Shown here: positions 44,782 through 55,689 of the stretch, piece after piece
How the letters are laid out: every line of letters begins with the position of its first letter
How positions within the stretch are numbered: position 1 is the stretch's first letter
Assembly: GCA_014529385.2 (NCBI GenBank)
Contig: CM043950.1
Span: forward strand, 80,366,343-80,430,342
DNA length: 64,000 nucleotides
Reading direction: 5' to 3'
Origin: Adiantum capillus-veneris
Lineage: Eukaryota > Streptophyta > Polypodiopsida > Polypodiales > Pteridaceae
Made by a program: the position numbers and the translations under genes
The notes under the pieces: generated by a model
Database searches by the model: none
The model's input: only the letters and a program-made list of their open reading frames with translations
Told to the model about the DNA's origin: nothing

Positions 44782-44939
44782 ATGGAAATGGCAAAAGTAT
44801 GAAGTCCTCATTAAGTCATTTGTATCTATGTATGTTACGACCTTTCTTGTGGATACATGCGATGATAAAAGAGTGTTAATAGCACAAGATCATCAGTGGT
44901 GTGTATTTATGGTATGCAATCGAGGACGTTTGCGATTTC

Positions 44940-44949
44940 AAGAGGGGGG
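44940..44949 (+). other. Outer element polypurine tract
   Basis: AAGAGGGGGG lies two bases before the TGTCAC start of the 3' LTR, as expected for plus-strand priming. Confidence 0.85.
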
Positions 44950-44951
44950 TA

Positions 44952-46524
44952 TGTCACGAGGATGTGGCAGTTATTAACCATGTCACAAAGATGTGGCAAC
45001 TACTAACCTTGGTTGTTGGTTTCTTTCCAATGGGGTTTATTTTATTTGTTTTGAGACCCTCTTTTTGAAGTAGCAAACGGTCGGACATTGTATGGCCAAT
45101 GTGAACGGTAGTTTCACCCGCAGACGGGAAGTGGTCGGCACTGGAATTCATATGGTAAGAGGATGTCTAGGCTCAGAGCAAGATCATATAGGTCCCCCCG
45201 TCGCACTTAGCAAGTTGGTGGATACTAGGAAGTGAACTCAATCAAGGCCTAAAGTCAAGGTGTGATTACCAACTGAAACTATCCGATAGTTGGGCCACAT
45301 TGCATTTTTGGATGCGGTCCCAATGAGGATAGATGGTCAGAAGACCAGTGGGAGCCCAACGGAAGCATCCCCTAAAATTTAGGGAACTGCTATTTTGGGC
45401 CGTGAAATGTGTTCGCGTCATTACCTTCGGTATGACTAGGGGAACATTTTACAACTCTGCCGCGAAGTCAATTGGGCAACCGGTCAGGATATTTTTAAGC
45501 GGCGAATCCGAAACGGGAAAATGCTTGAAAATGCGCCAAGTGGCAAATTCTCATGCACTTGCCTCTTGCAGAAAAATGGGCGCTGATTTTTAAGTTGGGA
45601 GAGGCCTCATTATGCAATCTGTCACAGGTTAAGAGCTATGGAGTGCTTCCTTTCCCTCTTATGTACAGTGCGGTGCTAGGAGTGATGCCCTGCACGCTAC
45701 GCACTGCCCTCTCTCTCCCGTACGAGCAGTATGTTATGCCCCACTAGTGGGCTTTTCATTTGACCAATGTATAGTTATGTGGGTTCATGCACGATTGCCG
45801 AGGCAAGAGCCTCTTGCATAGGTACTGGATTAGCTAGCGGCTAATCCCCCGCAGGTACAGGTGAATTCGGAGAGGTTTCAAGCTAGAAATCTCTTCCGAT
45901 TCAAAGGGCAAGTAGTCCTACATGTGCGGGAGCTCGAGGTCTTGCTATTGATGCGACCGGCATGCGAAACGCAGCCCAAAACAGGGAATTACAGCCTGCT
46001 GTGTATTTTTGCAGGTTTAGGGTTTCGGCCCTAAATGGACCCTAATACCCCCAGGAGGTTCGGGGACGCAAGGGACCGCTGTACAGGTGAACTGACGCAT
46101 TTTCAGGGCAGAAAACAGAGAATTCAGCGTGCTGCAGATTCTCGCCAGGTTTTGCAAAGTGTCCGTATGCGTCGGGAAAGTCACCTATTGTGTGGGGATA
46201 CTGACTGTGAAGCGTCCTAGTACAGTTATGTTGCCGAAATCGGGGCAGAACAGGTGTTTCTTAGCCTAGATTGTGCGGGGCAGCTTGTGGGAGATCACAG
46301 GTTTTATTCCCTTTGATAAAGAATAAAGAAATACTGAAAGGGGCGCCAATTTTGGGGCCTACAGGTTGTCGGTGTCTTCTCGGAGCATTCTAGCTTCCGA
46401 GCCGTGTGTGTGATTAAGTGGTAATTCTCGTTACAGGTTACCTTTGCAAAGTGCTCTGTGTGTGTGTCTAAAGTAAAGAATTTCGGGTGAAAGCCAATGC
46501 CTACCACCCTACGGGCCGGTTTCA
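44952..46524 (+). repeat. Outer element 3' LTR (uninterrupted)
   Basis: 1573 bases, TGTCACGAGG...GGTTTCA. It gives the uninterrupted form of the 5' LTR and carries AATAAAG upstream of CGCCAATTTTGGGGCCTACA, a block also found in the LTR of the 48987-57027 element. Confidence 0.95.
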
Positions 46525-47383
46525 ACCTTCCCATCCAGGAAGAGATTGTTCTCGAAGAACCCTATCTTTCAGGTTTTTTGAACCTATTTGCAAATCTTCC
46601 CTGCCAAGCCACAGATCGTCGGGCTCTCCTTGAAAAAGTGAGGGAGGTCCTCACTAGCCATTCTACATTGGGAGCATCTATCTAGACCAATACCTCTGGC
46701 TAGTACCTTTCATCCCAAACGGCCATTGTGGGCGTCAGATGTTCTTCGCGATTGTCACCTATCTTGATTCCGGTCATTGCTCGCCCCAATGCATGTTCAG
46801 GGGGAAAACCAATCCGTTGAGACCACAAGACTATTGAATACATCCTTGGTTTTTGCGGTTTAAGGAAATGTCTATTCGTGGACCACTACCATACTTTCCA
46901 CTCGAACGTGGACTCGTAGGTAGGCAGGCAACGTCTGTCTATCCATTCTAAAGCTCTATTGGCCAGTAATCTCTCAGTCCCACCGAGGTGAAATTGGGAG
47001 GCCACTTGTTCTGTTCCTTTCCAACTTCTGTTGCTGCTGTCCCAAAACTGGCCCAATTGTTGTAGTCCTTTTTTATCGATCTTTTTGACAACTTCCCTCC
47101 AAAATGGATTCAAAAGGATGCTTCCCGCCTTAGATAGCTAAGGGGACCAGACACTAGTGAGTTATAGAGTTGTGAAAGTACCTTGTTATCTCTCGCCATT
47201 CCATGGCCTCTATTGCTCTGTTGTAGTCTTTTTTTATCGATCTTTTTGGCAACTTCCCTCCAAAATGGATTCAAAAGGATGCTTCCCACCTTAGATAGCC
47301 AAGGGGACCAGACACTAGTGAGTTATAGAGTTGTGAAAGTGCCTTGTTATCTCTCGCCATTCCAAGGCCTCTATTGCTCTGTT
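46525..47383 (-). pseudogene. LINE ORF2 C-terminal region, proximal half of the split copy
   Basis: The minus-strand frame 46886-47113 reads PFWREVVKKIDKKGLQQLGQ, then FWDSSNRSWKGTEQVASQFH, typical of the connector before the zinc domain in plant LINE ORF2. Near 46640-46700 GIGLDRCSQCRMASEDLPHF gives the CxxC...H zinc-binding core. Reading then continues into FFENNLFLDGK and across the old insertion site to 30799. Several stops and frame changes make it a pseudogene. Its upstream part carries a 161-base tandem duplication. Confidence 0.75.
47060..47383. repeat. 161-base tandem duplication
   Basis: Two nearly identical copies starting at 47061 and 47222 (TGTAGTCxTTTTTTATCGA... to ...TCTATTGCTCTGT) lie inside the LINE fragment. 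Confidence 0.92.
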
Positions 47384-48357
47384 GTATTTTCGAACTAGCT
47401 CGCCCGTTGAGCCCTGGAGTTTCAGGTTAGATCACCGATGGGCAAGCATAGCCTTGCTTTTAATATTAAGTAGGTCTCATTGAGCTAAAAAGTAATGCAA
47501 AGGTTCTGGGATATTTATAGAGTTATGGTATATCTTTCAAAGGAAAATGAATTGCCTCGGGTTTTACTTAGGTTCAATTTTTGCTGAATCTCTAATGATC
47601 CATTTGATTAAGATTCCAATTCGGAAACTACCTATCTATGGATTCTAAAACGTCCACGGTTTAGTGTTCATTGCCAAATTATTTTCTAAATTTACACGCC
47701 TTAAAACTATTGGAAACAAGAGATGTCATCAGCCAAGTTATCAATCTAGAGTTTCTTTCAAGGCTTTGGCTAACTTCTTGATAAATGAAAAATATGCACC
47801 TATTTGAAAGAATACGTGTGAACCAAAGAAAGTTTAATAAGATTGAAATTTAATTTGGTATGGTTGAAAAAGTCTTTTTTTAGCAGTTTTATCAAGAAAC
47901 TTGTAAGGTTAACTAGCAAGCAAAGCCTCATGATGTCTTCCAAACATCCTTAACAAATGAGCGAAACCCATTTGAAATGATTTTGATAAAGTTAAAATTA
48001 ATTTGGGGGCTTTCGAAGTTTTGGAAAGAAAGATCCTTTTTATTAATAATACATAGTTCAAATTTTCTTTAGGAATAGAGATTTAATACGGTTTATTATC
48101 TACTTTGAGAGAAGTGTCTCTCTCTTTAAAGCGTTTTTTTGTGCCATATGATTGTGAGTGGAGGTTATATTAATTCAGCAAAGAATTTATAATGAATCTC
48201 AAGCACTACATGTGCCTTGAGGAAACAATATTTCTACAAAGGGGACATACCGATCATCAGCCGGAGTCATTGATACAACTTAGTGCATGCTTTCATTCTT
48301 TGGCTTGCACATTAGACTTTACTATTGACCCTATTGTAAATAAAAGCTCCGTGTGTC
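47384..48357. other. AT-rich stretch, no gene recognised
   Basis: Only short frames. It may be older LINE or unique DNA; nothing can be supported. Confidence 0.5.
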
Positions 48358-48470
48358 CCAAAAGAGTTGGTCTAACGGTAAGTCTTTGGCTTCTCAACCT
48401 ATGGGTTGTGGGTTCAACACCCTCGTTGGGTCCCCTCTAGAAGGGACACCTTGTGATCACTTGGTGTTCA
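48358..48470 (+). mobile_element. tRNA-derived SINE candidate
   Basis: A box-like TGGTCTAACGG (48369-48379) and B box GGTTCAACACC (48412-48422) are spaced as in a tRNA-derived pol III promoter. The sequence does not fold as a complete tRNA with an acceptor stem that I can pair. The 3' end and target duplication are unclear. Confidence 0.5.
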
Positions 48471-48508
48471 CATTGCTAGGACTTTTGCCCTTGAACACTT
48501 GAGTGTAT

Positions 48509-48541
48509 CCTCCTCCTCGGGTGGGTCACTCGAGGAGGAGG
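48509..48541. other. Hairpin with 11-base stems
   Basis: CCTCCTCCTCG and CGAGGAGGAGG flank an 11-base loop, just downstream of the SINE-like unit. The role is unknown. Confidence 0.7.
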
Positions 48542-48981
48542 TTCCTAGCTTGTTGTTACGAGTTCTCTTGCTTTTATGCACGATATCCTTGAATTGGGCC
48601 ACTACTGTCACGTGACACATCCAACCCTAAGTGTCCGTGGACAAGCTACAGCACGACAAGGGTTCAGTCAATCCAGTCAGTCTAGATTTAGAAGTGATTT
48701 GGCACTTCTGTGAGTCTTTTCGCAGACCGTGCCAGGCACTTAGATTAGATGCATATCCTCCGTTTGCACACAGCATGATCATAAGCATTCCCATTAGAAT
48801 CCATCAGGGGAATTTTCGAGTGCATTTAGCCTATTTTCCCTATTTTTGACATTTTTCACTTATTATTTTTAAGTGACTTTGTTGGAAAGTAGGTAGGGCA
48901 AATTGAGTAAGTTTGTATATTAGCAAACCTAGACTAGCACTATTTGGCAGCAGAGGCAGCAGGAGCACCTTGCTCAACAGG
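48542..48981. other. No recognisable gene
   Basis: Flanking DNA between the hairpin and the next Ty3 element, with no motif that I can assign. Confidence 0.5.
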
Positions 48982-48986
48982 CAACT

Positions 48987-50328
48987 TATAACCGGCCTGT
49001 ACAACGTAGAGGGCGGTACTATTTCAATTACCTGTTAACTTTACATAGAGCATTGAGAAGGGAAGAGAACACAGTTGCATCCAACGACTAGAATGTCACT
49101 GCACACACGAGACCGACACCCTGTAGGCCCCAAAGACTGGCGCCCCTTTCGGTATTTCTTTATTCAAATCAAGGTAGACGATCCGACCACTTCGCACAAG
49201 CTTTCACAAAGCTGTCCAAACCTGGCGAGGGCTGAAAATGCAGGTTTTCGACCTGATTTTGGCAGCATAACGGCGCAAAAACCCTTGTAGGTCAAAAACA
49301 CCTCTCTAGGACGGATTCCCTCGCTATCTGCAAGCTTTTTGGTGAGCTGTCACAGAAATTCAGCGGGCTGTAATTCCCTGTTTTTCACTGCCGGGTGCCC
49401 AAAAGCCTGTACACGCATCCCAAGGCTCTCACGAGGCTCCCCCGGGGTTCCCTTGTAGTTTAGGTGCGAAATCCTAAACCTGCAGAAAAACACAGCAGGC
49501 TGTAATTCGCTGTTTCGGATCGTTTTTAGCGGAGCGAACACACCTATGCGTGTCTCAAGGGCTCCCCCCGCACACAATGGGACAGTTCCCCTGTGAATTG
49601 GACGAGTTTTCACGCGAGAACTCTCCGAACTCGCAATCTTTCGCGATGGAATTGTGCGTACCTGTGGGGGATTAGCAATTAGCTAATCGGGTTCCTGTTC
49701 AGAAGGTTCTTGCCTTGGCAAACGCGCATAAACCCCCAGAACTGTACATGTTCATTTGAGTAGCCCAACTCGTGGGGCATTACCATATGTGCCAAAGGGG
49801 GGAGAGAGATGCATGAGAGCAAATCATCGTGCTACATGAGACAGAGGAGAAGGCAAGCTTTCCATTAAAGCTGTAGACGTGCACCCACTACTCACACACA
49901 CACTGTAGCTCACTTATGAGTCAAATCAGCCTCCTCTCTCAAATTGGGCGCTCCCTCTTGCTGATGGAAGTGGCAAAACTGCTTGGAGCCGCCATGTGTC
50001 CAGTTTGCCCCTTTTGAGTTAATTCTCTAGTTCCCATTGACTTATAAAGTTATAAGTGACTTTCCGAGTTGCCCATACTTCATTTGGCGCGCACAGGCTT
50101 CCATACTCATCAGAATTCAGTGCTAACTGGCCCGACCAGTCCCAGACTGACCGACCAAGACTCCTGCTGTGAGAAACCTATTCGGCTGCAGCCGTTCCAC
50201 ACTGGCCATGCAATGTTCACTTGCACCTTTTCAAGGGTTCCGAGGAAAACAAGTAAAAATAAAAATAAATAAAAATATCTAGTACTTATTTACGGAAGGC
50301 AACAAGAAAAATACACCTCCTGGTGACA
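48987..50328 (-). repeat. 3' LTR
   Basis: On the minus strand it starts TGTCACCAGG and ends ...TATA rather than CA. It matches 55690-57027 closely and contains AATAAAGAAATACCGAAAGG on the minus strand. Confidence 0.95.
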
Positions 50329-50637
50329 CACCCCACCCTTGAAATACTGCAAGCGACCTCGCTTGCATGCCAATAATACATGCGGTATCTCCTGATATCA
50401 CATATATTCTATGATGGGAATCCAAGATATACATGCTTCCGGAAATGTAGCATTGGACGATTAAACGATCCCACCAACCTGGCTACGACACATATATCAA
50501 GCATAGAAGTCTTCTAGTGTACTCTCAAGCACAAACTTCTCTAGCTAAATTATGTATGGAAAGAGTAGATACAATTGCTTAACTACTCTCTTGAGCATCA
50601 TGAACCATGCTCTTGCCTCTCTCCAGAAAAGGCTACA

Positions 50638-51486
50638 TCAAGTCACTGTGGGTTCCATCTGAAAGGCTTCAAGATACAATTGCAATAGCTGAGGTGAATC
50701 AATCAATTCAGACTCTTCCATCCATTTGGCATCCAACGATGGATAGTTCTTGAACTTCACCAAATAGCATCTTGCAACCTTTCCTCTAACCTTTCTTTCT
50801 TTATGTGCCAATATCTGTTTAGGAACAAGGATTTCATCCAATTCTTCCACTTCGGGTTGTTCCTCATGAAGCATATTCTTTGGCACATTACCAACAAAGG
50901 GTCTTAGAAGGCTGACATGAAAAGTATTATGTATTTTCCAGCCTTCTGGTAGCTTTAACCTGTAAGCTACATCGCTGATCTTTTCATAAATCTGAAAAGG
51001 ACCATAATATCGCATACTGAGCTTAGGAAACAAGCGTTCCTTGCCTTTCCTTTTCCTTCACGTGGCCTTTTCAAAGCGCAAAAGCACCCAATCACCAAGT
51101 GAAAATACAAGTTCACGACGGTGACGATCAGCAGCTTTATTTTGCTTAGCCTGAGTCTTCTCAAGAGCAATCTTTATCTTCTTGTATGTTTCATCCATAT
51201 CTTGCGCATACTTGTCTGCCTCAAAAATCTTGTCATTAGTCTACAAAATGGACGGGACCTTCTTTCCTCCCACTACCTCAAATGGTGCCTTACCTGTTGA
51301 TGTATGCACAGTATTATTGTAAGCATATTCAACCAATGGAAGGTGGTGTTCCCAAGTTGCCTTATGCTCTGATACATAACATTTGAGCAAGTCCAGGACA
51401 GTAGAATTTGCCTCTTCTGACTGTCCATCAGTTTGCGGATGAAACGAAGAAGAGAACTTCAGCGTAGTGCCCATGTTCTCAAACAA
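50638..51486 (-). pseudogene. Integrase C-terminal half and chromodomain (broken)
   Basis: The minus-strand frame 51241-51486 reads MFENMGTTLKFSSSFHPQTD with GQSEEANST (catalytic Glu), YAYNNTVHTSTGKAPFE, then a TAG in place of the residue before TNDKIFEAD. A frameshift follows near 51050 (the FEKAR/GKERL region), then [31 protein letters not shown] and a chromodomain ([31 protein letters not shown]). It ends about 300 bases before the polypurine tract. It corresponds to 43870-44700 of the outer element. Confidence 0.92.
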
Positions 51487-51534
51487 TGCCTTCCAGAAAA
51501 GACTCGTACGTGGATCCCTGTCACTGACAATTGA

Positions 51535-54500
51535 CTAAGGCATCCCGTGATATTTAAAGATATTGCTCATGAATATCTTGACCATGTGTTCTGGCTTTAT
51601 CTTCTTCCTCACAGGAATGAAATGGGCGTGCTTACTGAACCTACAAATGATAGTCCAAATCCCATCATTGCCTGTTTGCGTCCTTGGAAGATCAAAGATA
51701 AAGTCCATTGCTATGCTTTCCCATGGCCTATCTGGGATCGGCAATGGCTGCAACAATCCTGGTTGCTTTGGTCTGTCAAATTTGACTTTTTGGCATACTA
51801 AGCATGATCTTACAAATGTGTCAACATCTTGACGCAAAGCTGGCCAATAGAAGAATGCCTCAACCCCTTTCACTGTCGCATCAATTCCACGATGCCCATC
51901 ATAAGGTGGAGAATGGCTTTCCATCAAAATCTTTGGCCGTAACTGTTTAGTAACGCATAACTTTCCATTCTTAAGCATATAGTGCTCATGATGTTGCCCA
52001 TCAACAAGTTGGTCATAGATCCTTGCAAAATCTGAATCTTCAGCATATTGTGTCTTCATTTCGTCTAGTTCACAATGGTACGGAATTGACACTGCTGAAA
52101 TTTGGGGCTTTTGTGACAACGCATCAGCCACCACGTTCTTTTTCCCTTGCACATGCACAATCTGAAAATGGAACATTGACAAGATGTTTGCCCATCGCAT
52201 GTGCTTCTCAGACAACTTCGTGTGTGTGAGAAAATATCTCAAGGTTTGATGATCCGTTTGGACAACAAAATCAGCCCCCAGCAGATAGTGTTTCCAACTA
52301 GTGAGAGCATGAATTACTGCCAGCAATTCTTTCTCATAGACTCGCAAGTTTCTTTCAGTCTTCAAAAGAATTCTGCTCTCATATGTGACTACTCGGCCAT
52401 TCTGCATTAGAACTGCACCAAGACTATGGCCACACGCATCACACTGAACCACAAAAGGTTTCGAAAGATCTGGCAAAATGATTACCGGATCTGAAGTCAG
52501 CTTCTCTTTCAAGTGTTTAAATGCTAAAATTTCCTTGGCTGTCCACTTGAAAGTAACTCTTTTTCCTTGCAGTGCATGGAGTGGAGAAGCAATCTCAGCA
52601 AAATTTCGGATGAACCTCCTGTAGTAGGAACATAAGCCTAGAAAGCTTCGAATGTCATGTATGGACTTCAAGTCTGGCCATGACCTAATTGCTTCCACTT
52701 TAGCGGGATCCATGCGTACCCCATCCTTTGAAACAATGTGCCCAAGGAAGTGAATCTCTTGCAAAAAGAATTCACTCTTCTTCGCATTAATGAGTAGCCT
52801 GTTCTTACGTAACTCATTGAAAACTGTAGTCAAGTGATCCCTATGCTCCTCTTTAGACTTCGAATAGACAATCATGTCGTCAAAGAAGGTACCCACGAAG
52901 TTTCTATGTGGTCTAAAAATTATGTCCATCATTCTATTAAACGTGGCAAGAGCATTTGTGAGACCAAATGGCATGACAAGAAACTCATAGAGACCAAATG
53001 TTGTCCTGAACGTAGTCTTATGGACATCTTCTGGCCTAATGCGTATCTGATGGTAGCCACTCTTTAGGTCTATCCTTGTAAACAATGACGCTCCCTCAAG
53101 CCGATCAAGAATGTCATCTATCCTCGGTATGGGGAACGTGTTCTTGATGGTATTCTTATTCAAGGCGCGATAGTCAATGCACATGCGCCATGAACCATCC
53201 TTCTTCTGCACTAAGAGTACATGCGAACAAAAAGGGGATGAACTGGGCTGAATCAGCCCCTTCTCTAAAAGCTCGTTGACCTGACTCATAATCTCTTTCT
53301 GCTGGGCTGCACTAACCCTGTATGGTGGTCTATTCGGTGGACTAGAACCTGGCACAAGATCTATGGTATGATCCTCAGGTCTCTCAAGAGGTAACTCCCC
53401 TGGCAAAGAGTCCGAAAAACAATCACTGAAACCACTCAAAAAAGTTGACCTGTCTTTATCTAAGGTAGACAAATTAGATACAACTTGAGGTACTTCTTTT
53501 GCAAAGATCAAGTACGCAGAAAGATGATTCTTTATTACAGATGAAATAGCAGAAGCAGAAACAACTGGAACAGACTCGCCTTTAAGCTTTACATCAAGGA
53601 CACGAGTCTTTCCTCTATGTACAAGGGTAATCTTTTTGTTGTAAGTATCCACCATAGCATGCAACCTGTAACACCATGGGATACCCGGTAACACATCACA
53701 ACCCTCAAGTGGCATAATATGAAATTCTTCCGCATCCACATAGCTCTGAATGTGCAGACGAAGCTTTCCTAAAATGGGAGTAACAGGCTCTGAATGACCT
53801 GGGCATGCCAAACCTGCTTCCCCTGTCATACCCATCTCCTTTGCAGGAATGCCCAACTTTGATGCCAATTCTGGTGATATGAAATTTGCACGGGCTCTTG
53901 GATCAAAGAAAACCAGCACTGTCTGGTCTCTAACTTTGCCCCAAGCTTTGCACAGCTCCGTGGCATCTGTGTTTGGCTGGTCTCCAACCAAATCTGGAAC
54001 AAGTCTTGCACTTGGCTTTGGCTTCTTCCCTTTATGGTCTGACTTGTCATCCTTATCCTGTGACTTCTTCTGTGGGCATTCATTTGCAAAATGTCCTTCC
54101 TGTTCACAAATATAGCATTTCTTGGCCTCCCTAAGAGCTTTCCTTTCTTCAAAAGTTTTGCCAGAAAAATGCCTTTTTTGTCCTTGTCCTTGTCCCGAAG
54201 AAGACTTAGACTGCTTCTTGGACGTATCACCTTCTTCAGTGGAGGGCTTCTTTGTGGGAGGCTCAGAAGGCTTTGCTGCAACATTGCCCTTGGCTGAAAA
54301 CTGTTTGCCCTGGGACCCTTTCTTGTGGCTATTAAATCCATCGGAATCTCCCTTAGATAGATTGCTGGCCACTCTTGCATTCTCTATCAATTGAAACATA
54401 TTCATGACAGTAGTCTTTGTGCAGTAGTCCCTGATTTTCTTGGGCAATCCGCAACAATACTTCTCAATCTGTTCTGACAATGGCACAAACCTGTAAGAGG

Positions 54501-55604
54501 TGTCTGGCAACAGTGCGGCCCAAAACTGTTTATTGTACTCTTCCAAATTCGCACACTGTTTAGCATTCAACTCGTGCCATTCTGTCATCACATCCACTTC
54601 AAAAGTGTTTGTCAACCATGCAGGCGCAAAAAGCTGTTTGAGTTGGACCCACGTTGTTGGGGCTTGACCCTGGTTCAACAATGCGGTCCACCATTGAAGC
54701 GCATTCCCTTTCAAAAAAGTGGCAGCCTTGCGTATCTTTGAAGATTCCGTGAAGTTTCCTCCAGCATAAGCTGCATCGAACTGCTGTATGAAGGTCAAAG
54801 CCTTCAATTGATCCTCAGTTCCTCTGAAAGTTTCAAACTTCACTCCCTGCCCACCTTCCTTGTAATCCTTCAGCTGACTCAAAGGAGCAACATTATCATA
54901 AACAGGTGCCTGTAACAGTGGTGCTCCATGATTGTTCATTCCAGCACTCGCATCAACTGTTTTACCTGTCGTATCTTCATTTTGTACGTATGGCTGCGAA
55001 AAACCAGCCATACCAAATTGTGTTCCAGGCACTCGAAACTGGCCATAGGCACCCTGAAAACCTGGTTGGACACCCATGTTCGCGTACATAGGGTTACCCA
55101 TGTCTGTTTGCATTGTCCCGAACACATTCCCCGGCATATAACCCGTGGAAGGTCCAACCATAGCTTGAAACACTGAACCACCTTCAAAATAACCAGGATA
55201 AGTATTAGGTAATGGAAGGGTTTGATGCATAGCGTGTTCATTACTCCCTTGACCATCCACAAACGGTTCCTGTCTAGCTAAAGCAAGTTGCTTTGGATCA
55301 TTGGACACTGCTAGTTGCTCAACCACATGGGCTTTCCCTCGAGCATCATGAGTCCTCTGCGCATTGGAAATCTCCTTTTCCTGCAACGGCTCAGTCATGC
55401 CTTGTGTAGGAGGCTGAAAACCCTGTGTCGGAGCCTGTAAGAACTCGTGCATCCTTGGGTTGTTAGCCAATTGCTGAAACATGTCCATGCAGCAACGCAG
55501 TTGAGTTCTAAACAACTTGTCCTCTTCTTGAAGAGTTGAAGGAATTTTCTCTGTGCCATGTGAGGAAGATCCCTCTTCAGTACTTGGTCTCTCTTCTCTG
55601 CCAT
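51535..55604 (-). pseudogene. Gag-protease-RT-RNase H-integrase polyprotein, amber in integrase
   Basis: The probable start is MAEKRDQVLK at 55604; a frameshift within the first 20 codons leads into the 1326-codon frame (51535-55515). In order: Gly/Pro/Gln/Met-rich Gag N-terminus, capsid region (YKEGGQGVKFETFRGTEDQL), zinc knuckle CYICEQEGHFANEC (intact), and protease motif FFDPRARANFIS (Asp-Pro, with the Gly of the active site changed to Arg). RT follows with [32 protein letters not shown] and catalytic FFDDMIVYS. RNase H has CDACGHSLGAVLMQNGR and TDHQTLRYFL. The integrase zinc region and first Asp (MDFIFDLPRTQTGND) are next. It stops at KYHGMP-TAG, where relatives have Gln or Lys. RT and RNase H look catalytic; the protease and integrase do not. 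Confidence 0.95.
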
Positions 55605-55672
55605 AATGACAAGCTCTGTGTTGCTTTCACCCACAACAATCCACGTTGCACTTTTTGAAGAAAATGTGACTA

Positions 55673-55689
55673 TCCCGTCGATGGAACCA
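55673..55689 (-). other. Primer binding site
   Basis: The minus strand reads TGGTTCCATCGACGGGA immediately after the LTR. It is similar to the outer element site TGGTTCCGTTGCCGGGA with three changes. Confidence 0.75.

Larger units (their letters stand above)
30800..46524 (+). mobile_element. Ty3/gypsy element (outer), 5' LTR interrupted by a nested element
   Basis: The ends are TGTCACGAGG...GGTTTCA, with a perfect 5-base target duplication ACCTT at 30795-30799 and 46525-46529. The 5' LTR is in two parts (30800-32202 and 38767-38924), the 3' LTR is 44952-46524. The primer site is at 38925 and the polypurine tract at 44940. Gag-pol is on the plus strand and is broken. Without the nested insertion the element would be about 9.2 kb. 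It lies inside a LINE fragment. Confidence 0.95.

Noticed and set aside
48358-48440. Functional tRNA gene
   Set aside because: A and B boxes are present but no acceptor stem or full cloverleaf can be paired.
48509-48541. Rho-independent terminator
   Set aside because: Eukaryotic context and no T-run after the stem.
49075-49613. Short frames repeated at 55778-56316
   Set aside because: They are the two LTR copies of the same element; the frames are not conserved as proteins.
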